Of a DNA stretch of 62,779 bases, positions 8,572 to 17,180 are shown one piece after another. Each line of letters opens with the position of its first letter. Positions within the stretch are counted from its first letter, which is position 1. The stretch is from Dinoroseobacter sp. (GTDB lineage Bacteria; Pseudomonadota; Alphaproteobacteria; Rhodobacterales; Rhodobacteraceae): positions 1 through 62,779 of the forward strand of contig JASJAW010000020.1 in assembly GCA_030066795.1 (NCBI GenBank). The letters are read 5' to 3'. The translations under genes were made by a program, and so were the position numbers. Below the pieces are notes generated by a model. The model had not been told where the DNA came from. It did not search any database and saw nothing but the letters and a program-made list of their open reading frames with translations.

Positions 8572-11500
8572 CTACCCAACGGAACCAACGCATTGCGCCG
8601 GATTCCCCCCCCAAGTGGAAGATTGCGTAGCGTAGCTGCCCTTCATAAAGAAACTGTCTGCCTCAATCCGTGCATTGCTTTCAACACGTGTGCCTAGGTG
8701 AATCCAGGCAAACTCCGCAATGGTACAACGATCACCTATCCATATTCGATCCGATTTAAATGCGGCATCCTCCAAGGAGTGGCCCTGAAGAACGCTCCGT
8801 TCGCCGAAGGTACAATCGTCCCCGATCTCAGTCATCGTTTTCTCCACGATCATTGCGCCGTCGTCGAAGAGCCTTTTACCAACCTGCATACCCAGGGCAC
8901 GAAGGATCAGAGCGCGGAAGGGGGTTCCACGCAGGATCATCATAGTCGGCCGGTCTGCAGTCAGGCTGAACTTCCAATATCGTTCATGACGCCAGAATGG
9001 CGCATCGTAGATCGAGCAGTTCAGTGGCTCGAGTGGACGGAAATTCACAGAGGCGCGCTCTAAGAAGATCCCGAAGCCGGTCCGGAGAACAAAGAAAAAG
9101 AGGATCGCTGCTGAAAGAGCAGGAAGGCCAAACCGTGAATACGCCACTACAGATAAAGCAAGCAGGACTAAAAGGATAAACGAAAAGACCAAGCCCGCCG
9201 CCATTAACGCCAGAATAGACACTAAATTCGCCCGAGTTTTCATGCGGAGGCCGGTTTTGAAGGTTTCGGGATTGTGACGTGCGTCAAGCTGCCGGTCGCG
9301 GAGGACTGATCGCGGAATCTGAAAGGGGGGAGAGCCGAGCAAGCCGCAATTCTCTTGCACGGGCCCATCCAGAGGAACCAATACCTTGGTGGCGAGAAGG
9401 CAGTTTTTCCCAATACGCGCGCCGTGTGGGACAAGCACATTGTTCCCAACGAAACTTTGCTGACCTAATTCGACCGGCGCAACGCGGAAAGTTCCGGCGG
9501 AGTAGTCGGCATTCTCCATCTTGAGACTATCTGAGACAAGCGTACCCGTTCCGACTCGACAAAGATCAGGCACGTCGTGCTGTTGCGTGAGGCCAAAGTT
9601 CGAGCCGGTTTGTACCACAGGGTTTAGCCGGTAGCCCACTGCCTTAAGGTAAGGAACAATGAACGCACTATCCCCGAGAAGCTCATTAAAGAACTTTGAG
9701 TTCGACAGTCGTGCAATGGCAAACTTGCAAAAGTGTCGAAATCCATAGAGCGGGTAGATTCGCCCGGGCTCCAAGAAAAGGCGGAAGAGCCTGGGCAAAA
9801 GGAGGATACGGAAGGCACTCAAGAAATAGAAAAGAAAAAATACAACAACTGACAGCAAGGCGATCTGGCCAACAAGCGCGAAGTTTAGAAATGTGGCTGA
9901 AGTCAAATGGGCCAGGTCAAAAAGCACCGCTGAAAAGACTAGCTCAGAGAACAAGAATAACAGCGCACCTCCCTCTATCACCGTTGCCAAAATGATTGCG
10001 GAAAAAAACCAGCCGCGAAGCAATGATGGTTGCGAAACCGGAAGCGGGCTGTACTTCGTCTGGGCTAAAACTGCAGGCGAGCCATGGTAACTCTGTCCAT
10101 CGGGAATGCGGTCGCCGCGGCGCAAGCAAGAGGCATGCGCCAGTTCTGCATCGTCTCCCACTCGGGTTCCGGGTTCCACGACAGAATACGATCCGATGTA
10201 GGCGTTTCGGCCAATATGAACCGGACCACACTCGATTGCACCGCCCACAGCTCTGCAGCACGTAATCAGTGTCTGAGATCGGATGACAGCTCCGTCCTCA
10301 ACCTCCAGCAGATCGGGTGCGCCAGGAACGGGGCAACTCACCAAAGCGTGACGGCCAATGCGCGCTCCTAAGGCACGTAAGTAAGAATTATAAAGGGGGG
10401 TCGCCGGAAAGTTGGCAAGAGGGCTCGCCCTCATGGCCAAACGAGCGAGCCAAAAGCGAAAGTATGCGAACGTCCAGGCGGGAATGCGGGACGACGTCAT
10501 GCGGCCAACCAAGAGCCACTTAAGCGCAATCGGGCCAACAATCATTGCCACGAGAAGCGCCGACGATACGGCAAGAGAACGTATGTGGCCATCGAATGCA
10601 TCTGCTGCTCCTGCGACCCAGATCCAACCCTCGAGCGAAAAGAGGCCAATTGAGGTGCCAATAATTAGCAGAACCGCCGCCTGCGCTGCGCCCGTTATCA
10701 TGTATTGAGCGTCAGTGGCGAGGTGCTGCGGTGTGTGCTCCAAAGCCACCTCTGCATCCGCGTCGTCTGAAATCTTCGCAGCTAATGAGCGGACCGTAGG
10801 ATTGAGATAAATATCCTTCAGGGCAACTCGCAGAGCGGCGTTGCCCTTTGCCAAGGCCGCGCAGAAATGTGCCAGAAGAAGTGAGTTCGCGCCGAGGTCG
10901 TCGATCATGTGGTCGTCGACCGAAATCGACTCGAGACGAAGCAAACGCGCGAGTTCTTCAGCCAGCGCAATCTCTACGGGTGTCATCTGTTCAACATAGG
11001 GACGGCTGTTTTCGCCCCAGGATTTATTGATTGGAGCGGGCAAACTCTTTCGGTCAACCTTTCCAGACGGCAGCGTGGGTAAAGCGCTGACCGGCTCCAC
11101 AAAGTTCGGAACCATGTAACTGGGAAGTTGCTCCTTTAATTTAGCGTGCAGCACATTGGCGTCGATCGGAGTGTTGGCTGACTTTGCGGTGCAATAGGCG
11201 ACCAACTCAGTGAGCCCAGGGGACTTTTCCCAGACTTCGACAACAGCCTGAGCAACACCCGACATCGCCATGATGCGAGACTCGATCTCACTCAACTCAA
11301 TTCGATATCCACGCACTTTAACTTGGGTGTCTTTACGACCAAGGTATTCGAGCTCACCTGTCTTTGTAATCCTGCCCAAGTCGCCCGTCCGATAGAGGCG
11401 CTGACCTGGATTGTTTGGGATGCCTATCTCGTCAGGGACGAAAGCATCGCGGGTCTTTCCAGGAAGGTTATTATAGCCGCTTGCAACACCGATACCCGCT

Positions 11501-12672
11501 ACACAGATCTCACCGATGTCTCCCCGAGGAAGCACGGTAGAGCCGTTTCTATCAAGCACGAGGACTGTATAGGTCGGAAGCGGTTGTCCAATCGTCGTCT
11601 CTCGTCCGGGTGATGGCCTTGCGATGGTGCATGTAACGGTTGCTTCGGTAGGCCCATATGCATTGAGGAAGGTCCTGTTCGGGTGACACCAGCGTTCCAC
11701 CAATTCTCGTGGACAGGACTCGCCTGATACGAGTGCAAATGTGATCTGTTCAAGCGCCTCTTCGTCGAGCGTCGACAGCAAACTGGGCACACAAAAAATC
11801 GCATCGATTGCCTTTAGACGAATGAAATCAACGAGATCTTGACCTAACAATGCTCCACCCGGCGGCGCCGGTACAAGTGTTGCGCCGACAAAGAGCGGCA
11901 CCCAGATCTCCTCGAAAGAGAAATCGAAGGCCTGCGTCATTCCTTGATAGACACGAGCGCCCGGACAGAGACCGTAGCTCTCGCCCGCTACCCGGATAAA
12001 GTTGCAAATGCTGGAGTGGTTGACCGCGACGCCCTTCGGATGACCGGTGCTTCCGGAAGTATAGATAATGTATGCGAGATCGTCAGCTGTAGGCTTAAGA
12101 CCATCAAGAACCTTGGCCCGCTGTGCTGAGATTTCTAAAGCACATGTGTCAAGCGCTACGACACGACACTTTAAACTGCTCAGGACCGGTAAAAGCGTGC
12201 TGGTCGTGAGCACAAGATTTATGCCGGCATCTTGCGCGATATAGTTTATGCGCTCGGCTGGAAACTCCTTATCAAACGGAACTGAGGCCGCGCCGATTTG
12301 GGAGATTGCCAGCATTGCCGCATATCCCCAGTGCGACCGATCGAAGAGAAGACCCACACGGTCTCCTGGGGCTGCCCCTGCGGAAATCAGGTATCGGGAA
12401 AGACTATCCGATATCTCGGCGAGCTGCGCGTAAGTAAGATGAGCTTCGTCGCCGTCGACCGCTAGAACCGTGTCGCCATGCGCGGCAAAGGCCTCCGAAA
12501 AGACCTGATGGAACCGCTCTCCAGGGCGCCATCGTATTGAGTTGTCCGCGCATGGGGCACGAAGGATCCCTTCGAGCAACGTTGAGGGATCAATGAGAGC
12601 CTCTTCGGTGCATTTGACGCCGATGCGCGAACCCACAAATGCTTCTGGAGCATTCTTCTCAAGCTTGTTCAT
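8572..12672 (-). CDS. Pls/PosA-family single-module NRPS: poly(amino acid) synthetase, probably poly-diaminobutyrate
   Basis: Order of parts in 1366 residues: adenylation domain (about 40-545) with YIIYTSGSTGHPKG (201-214), NAYGPTEAT (337-345), YRTGDLG (427-433), GRKDTQVKVRGYRIELSEIE (445-464) and Lys538; carrier domain with Ser597 in DLGANSLLL; then six membrane segments (about 662-682, 698-722, 886-915, 930-958, 1148-1178, 1183-1203) separating three soluble left-handed-helix-like domains (about 760-870, 1010-1120, 1245-1360). There is no normal condensation or thioesterase domain. This layout is that of epsilon-polylysine synthetase (Pls), where the three C-terminal domains link free amino acid to carrier-bound amino acid, giving an isopeptide homopolymer. 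My alignment gives pocket residues D,F,E,F,L,S,A,V,T,(K); the Glu suits a basic side chain. The upstream gene makes diaminobutyrate, so Dab is the likely monomer. The start ATG is 15 bases past the aminotransferase stop. Confidence 0.9.
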   Translation of the reverse strand: MNKLEKNAPEAFVGSRIGVKCTEEALIDPSTLLEGILRAPCADNSIRWRPGERFHQVFSEAFAAHGDTVLAVDGDEAHLTYAQLAEISDSLSRYLISAGAAPGDRVGLLFDRSHWGYAAMLAISQIGAASVPFDKEFPAERINYIAQDAGINLVLTTSTLLPVLSSLKCRVVALDTCALEISAQRAKVLDGLKPTADDLAYIIYTSGSTGHPKGVAVNHSSICNFIRVAGESYGLCPGARVYQGMTQAFDFSFEEIWVPLFVGATLVPAPPGGALLGQDLVDFIRLKAIDAIFCVPSLLSTLDEEALEQITFALVSGESCPRELVERWCHPNRTFLNAYGPTEATVTCTIARPSPGRETTIGQPLPTYTVLVLDRNGSTVLPRGDIGEICVAGIGVASGYNNLPGKTRDAFVPDEIGIPNNPGQRLYRTGDLGRITKTGELEYLGRKDTQVKVRGYRIELSEIESRIMAMSGVAQAVVEVWEKSPGLTELVAYCTAKSANTPIDANVLHAKLKEQLPSYMVPNFVEPVSALPTLPSGKVDRKSLPAPINKSWGENSRPYVEQMTPVEIALAEELARLLRLESISVDDHMIDDLGANSLLLAHFCAALAKGNAALRVALKDIYLNPTVRSLAAKISDDADAEVALEHTPQHLATDAQYMITGAAQAAVLLIIGTSIGLFSLEGWIWVAGAADAFDGHIRSLAVSSALLVAMIVGPIALKWLLVGRMTSSRIPAWTFAYFRFWLARLAMRASPLANFPATPLYNSYLRALGARIGRHALVSCPVPGAPDLLEVEDGAVIRSQTLITCCRAVGGAIECGPVHIGRNAYIGSYSVVEPGTRVGDDAELAHASCLRRGDRIPDGQSYHGSPAVLAQTKYSPLPVSQPSLLRGWFFSAIILATVIEGGALLFLFSELVFSAVLFDLAHLTSATFLNFALVGQIALLSVVVFFLFYFLSAFRILLLPRLFRLFLEPGRIYPLYGFRHFCKFAIARLSNSKFFNELLGDSAFIVPYLKAVGYRLNPVVQTGSNFGLTQQHDVPDLCRVGTGTLVSDSLKMENADYSAGTFRVAPVELGQQSFVGNNVLVPHGARIGKNCLLATKVLVPLDGPVQENCGLLGSPPFQIPRSVLRDRQLDARHNPETFKTGLRMKTRANLVSILALMAAGLVFSFILLVLLALSVVAYSRFGLPALSAAILFFFVLRTGFGIFLERASVNFRPLEPLNCSIYDAPFWRHERYWKFSLTADRPTMMILRGTPFRALILRALGMQVGKRLFDDGAMIVEKTMTEIGDDCTFGERSVLQGHSLEDAAFKSDRIWIGDRCTIAEFAWIHLGTRVESNARIEADSFFMKGSYATQSSTWGGNPAQCVGSVG

Positions 12673-12687
12673 TCTACGAGTGCAACG

Positions 12688-13977
12688 TTACTCAGCAGCG
12701 GCAAGCGGTGCTGCGAGTGTCGCGCTGATCGCATCACTTAAGATGGACAAACCGTGTTTCAGGACGTTCTCTGGCGTTGTAAGTGGAGCGAGAACCTTGA
12801 CCACTTCATCATTGGGGCCCGACGTCTCCATTACTAACCCACGATGAGCGGCCTCTGCACAAATCTCAGACGCCCATTTGCCACATCCGACATCTATGCC
12901 CTGAAGCATACCGCGGCCCTTGACCCGCAGCCTTGGGTGCTCGCTCGCGATATCCTCGAGGCATGCTTTCAAAAACTCAGATTTCGACTGCACGGTTTTG
13001 CCAAACGCCCCGTCTGCCCAAAACTTTTTGATAGCAGCAGCAGCGGTCACAAAAGCATGAGCATTACCGCGAAATGTCCCATTGTGTTCGCCTGGCTTCC
13101 ACGTGTCGTGTTCTGGTTTGATCAGTAGCAGAGCCAGAGGCAGTCCAAAGCCGGATATCGACTTTGCCATTGGTACCAAATCCGGAACAAGACCGGCCTC
13201 TTCAAAAGCAAAGAAATCACCGGTGCGCCCACAGCCCGTCTGAACTTCATCGACGATCAAAAGGGCGCCATGGGCTTTCGCAATATCAGCGACTCTTCGA
13301 AGCCATTCCGCGCGGGCAACATTCAATCCTCCTTCGCCTTGTACGATCTCAAGGATAAATGCAGCGGGCGCATCGACGCCGCTCGAAGGATCTTCAAGCA
13401 TCCTCTCCAAGAGATCAGCGGAATCGACGTCCGGGCCAAGATAACCATCGAAAGGAAGTCTCGTGACACCGCTCAGTGGGGTGGCTGCACCAAGACGATT
13501 ATATCGATTTCCTGTCGCCGACAGCGCGCCCTGGGTAACACCGTGAAAACCGTTGGTGAATGCGATCACATTGGTGCGTCCAGTTCTTTTTCGCGCCAGT
13601 TTCAGGGCTGCTTCGACTGCATTTGCACCTGTTGGGCCCGTAAACTGCACCCGGTATTCGAGCCCACGCGGCTTTAGTACATTTTCGTGAAAGCAAAAGA
13701 GAAAATCAGCCTTGGCTTCTGTATGGAGATCGAGAGAATGCGCAATTCCGTCTCCTGCAACATACTGCTGAAGAGCGGCTTTCATATCTGGGTCATTGTG
13801 GCCGTAGTTGAGCGACCCGCAACCAGCAAGAAAATCAATGTACCTTCGCCCGGCACTAGACCAGACATAGCTCCCCTGAGCTTTTTCGAGCACCTCTGGA
13901 AATCCGCGACAGTAACTGCGAACCGCAGACTCGCGATGATTGAATATATCTATGTTTTCTGAAGAAATCTGTTTCAC
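12688..13977 (-). CDS. ectB: Diaminobutyrate--2-oxoglutarate aminotransferase (EctB-type)
   Basis: This PLP enzyme converts aspartate semialdehyde and glutamate to L-2,4-diaminobutyrate and 2-oxoglutarate. Class III aminotransferase features are clear: FTGPTGANAVEAALKLARKR, FHGVTQGALSATGN, ILEIVQGEGGLN, LLIVDEVQTGCGRTG, and MAKSISGFGLP with the PLP lysine. The N-terminal match ESAVRSYCRGFP is typical of EctB. I chose the GTG at 13977 because GGGGGA precedes it; a GTG at 14031 is also open but lacks a site. It is first in a two-gene operon with the Pls-type synthetase, and no ectA or ectC lies nearby, so the product is probably fed to the synthetase rather than to ectoine. Confidence 0.9.
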   Translation of the reverse strand: MKQISSENIDIFNHRESAVRSYCRGFPEVLEKAQGSYVWSSAGRRYIDFLAGCGSLNYGHNDPDMKAALQQYVAGDGIAHSLDLHTEAKADFLFCFHENVLKPRGLEYRVQFTGPTGANAVEAALKLARKRTGRTNVIAFTNGFHGVTQGALSATGNRYNRLGAATPLSGVTRLPFDGYLGPDVDSADLLERMLEDPSSGVDAPAAFILEIVQGEGGLNVARAEWLRRVADIAKAHGALLIVDEVQTGCGRTGDFFAFEEAGLVPDLVPMAKSISGFGLPLALLLIKPEHDTWKPGEHNGTFRGNAHAFVTAAAAIKKFWADGAFGKTVQSKSEFLKACLEDIASEHPRLRVKGRGMLQGIDVGCGKWASEICAEAAHRGLVMETSGPNDEVVKVLAPLTTPENVLKHGLSILSDAISATLAAPLAAAE

Positions 13978-13992
13978 TTGTTCCCCCGTAAC

Positions 13993-14009
13993 CTGGCTGA
14001 AAAAGCCAG
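13993..14009 (-). other. Leader hairpin just upstream of the diaminobutyrate aminotransferase start
   Basis: CTGGCT and AGCCAG flank five bases; the structure ends about 16 bases before the GTG at 13977. If translation starts there, the hairpin lies in the untranslated leader and could influence translation. If the GTG at 14031 is used, it is coding. Confidence 0.4.
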
Positions 14010-14079
14010 TTGTGCGTTGAAATATTCGCACCCTTGAATTCCAATACCCAAAACAACTTTCTCACATTAGGACCACTTT

Positions 14080-14101
14080 GAAATTGACCGAGGTCAATTT
14101 C
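14080..14101. promoter_or_regulatory. Perfect 10-bp-arm palindrome upstream of the poly(amino acid) operon
   Basis: GAAATTGACC and GGTCAATTTC flank GA, a 22-bp near-perfect dyad about 100 bases upstream of the aminotransferase start. Each arm contains TTGACC, which resembles a -35 element, so a bound protein could block or realign RNA polymerase. No regulator gene is adjacent. It is the best operator candidate for the synthetase operon. Confidence 0.55.
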
Positions 14102-14423
14102 TTTGTGGGACACATCGCTTTCGCGCGAAGCATCATAGTCGCTTGCTCGAGAAGTGCTTGTCCCTGGCAAAGGTTGGAAAGCTTAGGCTATGGATCGTCT
14201 GGCATTTCGATGTTCGGCTCGATGATGCGGATATTTTAAATCAAGGTTTCGGGGCGCTGCTTTGCAGGCAGGCTCGGTTATACGTTCGCCGCGCCCAATT
14301 TGAACGTCCGCTTCCCGTTCGAAGCGCTCATCTGACTGGTATAGTCAGGTTGCTGGCGGGCCTCAGTAAGCTCGAAGGATCTCTTGGCGGAAGAAATGGA
14401 CGCTAATGCTCGAACCGAGCCTG
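14102..14423. other. Intergenic region between two leftward operons, no gene recognised
   Basis: This stretch lies downstream of the aldolase stop and upstream of the operator of the synthetase operon. The open frames in it look random. A clear rho-independent terminator for the sugar operon was not found. Confidence 0.45.
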
Positions 14424-15080
14424 CTAACTCGTGAGTGCCGCGCTGGCATCCGCTGCGGTTCCGTAGGTAGGTAAGTCGGCTACTGACTTGCCGTGCGCAG
14501 CCATGAGCGTGTCTCGTACGAAAGCGATATGCGCAGTTTCTTCGATTATCTCGGCAAGGTACTGAGCTTTCATCAGCGATGTTCCGACGCCTATGGTGCC
14601 GTGGTTTGCCAGCACTGCGGCGACTATCTTTGGATCCTTGAAAACCGGGCTAATCTCTTTGTCTGTTTGCGGCCCGCCCATGGGCGAGAGAGGAATTAAA
14701 GGCATACGGCCGATTTTTTCGATGGTTTGAACCGTCAAACAGGGAATTTCGAGGCCAGCGCTGGCATAGCCGGTTGCCCACGGACTGTGGCAATGCACGA
14801 CCGCGCGAATGTCGTCACGAATCCGGTAGAGGTCGAGGTGAAAATCAAGGTCCTTTGATGGTTTGTGTTCAGAAGGCTCAATGGTTCCGTCGAGATGGAC
14901 AATCTGCAGGTTGTCCCGTGTGCACTCGTTGAAACCGACACCTGAAGGCTTGATAATGATCGCATCCATACTATCGAGCCGTACCGAGAGATTACCTCCA
15001 GCATTTGTCTGCAGCCTCAGGTCAAAACAACGCTTCGCCGTGGCGATCAATGCGTCTTTCTTTTCAACGACATCGGACAT
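14424..15080 (-). CDS. Class II aldolase/adducin family protein (fuculose-phosphate aldolase-like)
   Basis: These zinc enzymes cleave sugar phosphates to dihydroxyacetone phosphate or glycolaldehyde plus an aldehyde. The 218-residue protein shows TNAGGNLSVRL, IIIKPSGVGFNE, VVHCHSPWATGYAS (zinc histidines) and LANHGTIGVGTSLMKAQYLAEIIEE (third histidine), all expected for the family. The ATG at 15080 was chosen because GGGAGCGGTG precedes it. It is the last gene of the leftward arm of the sugar regulon, 16 bases after the Tm-1-like gene. A second, different class II aldolase lies in the rightward arm, so the two may act on successive or alternative intermediates. Confidence 0.88.
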   Translation of the reverse strand: MSDVVEKKDALIATAKRCFDLRLQTNAGGNLSVRLDSMDAIIIKPSGVGFNECTRDNLQIVHLDGTIEPSEHKPSKDLDFHLDLYRIRDDIRAVVHCHSPWATGYASAGLEIPCLTVQTIEKIGRMPLIPLSPMGGPQTDKEISPVFKDPKIVAAVLANHGTIGVGTSLMKAQYLAEIIEETAHIAFVRDTLMAAHGKSVADLPTYGTAADASAALTS

Positions 15081-15096
15081 GTGTTCACCGCTCCCT

Positions 15097-16242
15097 TTAC
15101 ATGGCCCCGAACGCATCAAGCGTTTCAAGGATCTGCTGCGTCGTTTGGGGCGCGCAAATATGCGCCTCCAGCACTTCGACCTTTACAGTATCGCTGAGAC
15201 GCTCCGAGACTTGGTCAAGGAACACCTGTCGAAGCTGCGCGTCCTCGATGGCGCCACCGGGACAATCCTGATGCGAGAACCCACCCATCGGAACGATCAA
15301 CGCAGCCGGACCCGTCACGCTGTTCAAGCTGTCTGCGAGCACCTCGGCCACTTTGCAGATCTCAATCGGCGTGAGTTTCACATGCGTGAAGTACCCCGAG
15401 TGCGCGTAGTGCGGTCGGTCCAAATACTCGGACGGCACGAGAGATCTTTCGCCCAATCCAATGAAGTTTATGCCGCCAGGTAGCATAATGTAAGGAATGT
15501 CGCGCGCGGATGAAAAGCGCGTTGGCATTGGTACATGCGCTCCTGCGACGTGGATGCGCGTTACCTCATGGGGCGTCAGGTCAATGACCGAACTGAACGC
15601 TCCGCGCTCCGCAAAACGCGCAAAAGCTGCGCCGCCATAGCCATTGGCGTGGAACACCGTGCTTTCGATTTCGCGCTCTTTCAGTGTGCCGGTTAGCCGC
15701 TTCACCGCGCCTTCTGTCGCACCAAGGCCAGTGACAGCAATTGACGGAGCCGCAACGCAGGCATTGGCCTGCCTGCGCGTGCTACAGAGACCCGCGGTCA
15801 GCGCGGCCGTGTTTTCCATGACCTCGCGCAAGGTTGCGTTCAGGCCGCAGATATCGACCAGAGTCGGTACAAATACAATCGAACTGTCGGCAGCAGCGAT
15901 CCGCGGATCGAACGGAAGGGTTGTCACCAGCACTTTGGGGAATGTGATCGGCAGCGCACGCATGAGGCGCAACGCGATCTCTCCTCCTGTGCCGCCGCCC
16001 ATCCCGACAACCGCGTTAATACCACTGTCGAGCCGAGAGACTATCGTTCCTAACTGGCTGGTGACGATGCGATCTATAGCCTCCAACTTTTTCGTCTCGT
16101 CCAGCGCCCCACCGTTGGAGGTAAGCGAGATATCGATGATTTGCGCGGCCACCCCGTGTTCGGAAATTCGGTCCACGAGATACGCAGTTTCTTCGCGTTT
16201 CGTATCCAGTGTCGCCAGAACCAGGACTTCCGCTTGCGTCAC
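15097..16242 (-). CDS. Tm-1-like ATP-binding domain protein (UPF0261)
   Basis: The protein belongs to the UPF0261 / Tm-1-like family, whose bacterial members occur in carbohydrate and organic-acid catabolic operons and have no settled reaction. Visible features are the start VLVLATLDTKREETAYL, the glycine-rich VVGMGGGTGGEIALRLM (about residue 78), LVTTLPFDPRIAAAD, TPHEVTRIHVAGAHV, and IVPMGGFSHQDCPGGAIED near the C-terminus. About 381 residues is normal. I chose the GTG at 16242, 4 bases past the permease stop and behind AAAGGG, over a GTG at 16263 inside the permease gene. It lies between the transporter and aldolase genes, so a role in processing the imported sugar is inferred. Confidence 0.85.
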   Translation of the reverse strand: MTQAEVLVLATLDTKREETAYLVDRISEHGVAAQIIDISLTSNGGALDETKKLEAIDRIVTSQLGTIVSRLDSGINAVVGMGGGTGGEIALRLMRALPITFPKVLVTTLPFDPRIAAADSSIVFVPTLVDICGLNATLREVMENTAALTAGLCSTRRQANACVAAPSIAVTGLGATEGAVKRLTGTLKEREIESTVFHANGYGGAAFARFAERGAFSSVIDLTPHEVTRIHVAGAHVPMPTRFSSARDIPYIMLPGGINFIGLGERSLVPSEYLDRPHYAHSGYFTHVKLTPIEICKVAEVLADSLNSVTGPAALIVPMGGFSHQDCPGGAIEDAQLRQVFLDQVSERLSDTVKVEVLEAHICAPQTTQQILETLDAFGAM

Positions 16243-16246
16243 CTGA

Positions 16247-17176
16247 TCACCCTTTGACTGCACCAGCGGTCATGCCCGTGATGATTTGCCGGGATGCAAA
16301 GAGCGTAAAGATGATCGGAGGTATGGCGAGCAGCATGCCCGTCGCCATGATAACCCCCCATTCCACGTTGAACTCGCTCATATTGTTCACAATAAGGATC
16401 GGTACGGTTTTGGTGTTGCGATCCGACAGTGCGGACGCAAGCAGATACTCGTTCCACGCAATGCGGAATGTAAAAATCGCCGCCGCTGCCAAACCCGGTT
16501 TGATTAGGGGAAGGACGATCTTGAAAAAGACCTGAAATGGGCCTGCTCCGTCGACCCGTGCCGCTTCCTCGAGAGACCGGGGCACCTGCACGATAAAGCT
16601 CTGCAGGATCCAGATCACGAAGGGTAGGTTCATAGCCACGTAGATCAGAATGATCCCGGAATGGGTGCCAGCGAGGCAAACATCGCCTCTTCCGCCGAAG
16701 GTGTCACGAATTGCACCTCCGATCAGGCCGTCTCGGTCCAGGCAAAACTCGTTGTTCCAGAGCCCGAAGACAGGAACGAGCAGGACCGCCGGTGGCACCA
16801 TGCGTACCATCAGTGTCGTGAGAGAAACGGTATCGCGCCCCATGAATCTGAACCGAACCAGCGCATAGGCCGCCATGCAACCGATCACGAGGGTCAAAAG
16901 GGTCGAGATAAGCGCGATTATCAAGGAATTGATAAAGGCGCCGCCGAACTTCAGGGAACAGAAATCAAGATGCTCCGGCTCGTACCACAGGACATCACAT
17001 AAGGCTGTTTCGTAATTCTGGATGGTCGGCAGAAACAGCAGGCCGGTTGTGCCTCCGATGATGTCAACGTCAAGTTTGAACGAGTTGATAAACATCAGGA
17101 AAATCGGCCCGACAGCCATGAAGATCAGTGCCACTAGCAGCGCATAGAATGCAGGGTTCTGTCGGTCGTAGCTCAA
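16247..17176 (-). CDS. Carbohydrate ABC transporter permease (MalG-like)
   Basis: This is the second inner-membrane permease of a CUT1-type sugar importer. About six membrane segments are visible, and the coupling-loop signature EAARVDGAGPFQVFFKIVLPL contacts the ATPase. The C-terminus SRQIITGMTAGAVKG is typical. Between two membrane segments it carries an unusual insertion, GLWNNEFCLDRDGLIGG followed by AIRDTFGGRGDVCLAG, where relatives have a short loop. The TTG at 17176, 4 bases past the first permease stop with GGAAGAGGG before it, is the preferred start; the frame stays open further upstream, overlapping that gene. Substrate unknown. Confidence 0.88.
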   Translation of the reverse strand: MSYDRQNPAFYALLVALIFMAVGPIFLMFINSFKLDVDIIGGTTGLLFLPTIQNYETALCDVLWYEPEHLDFCSLKFGGAFINSLIIALISTLLTLVIGCMAAYALVRFRFMGRDTVSLTTLMVRMVPPAVLLVPVFGLWNNEFCLDRDGLIGGAIRDTFGGRGDVCLAGTHSGIILIYVAMNLPFVIWILQSFIVQVPRSLEEAARVDGAGPFQVFFKIVLPLIKPGLAAAAIFTFRIAWNEYLLASALSDRNTKTVPILIVNNMSEFNVEWGVIMATGMLLAIPPIIFTLFASRQIITGMTAGAVKG

Positions 17177-17180
17177 GGTC

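Noticed and set aside
8572..12672. Siderophore-type NRPS
   Set aside because: There is one module, no condensation or thioesterase domain, and no siderophore receptor or export genes; the membrane and tandem C-terminal domains fit Pls/PosA.
12688..13977. Ectoine biosynthesis operon
   Set aside because: Only the aminotransferase is present; no EctA acetyltransferase or EctC synthase lies nearby, and the partner gene is a Pls-type synthetase.
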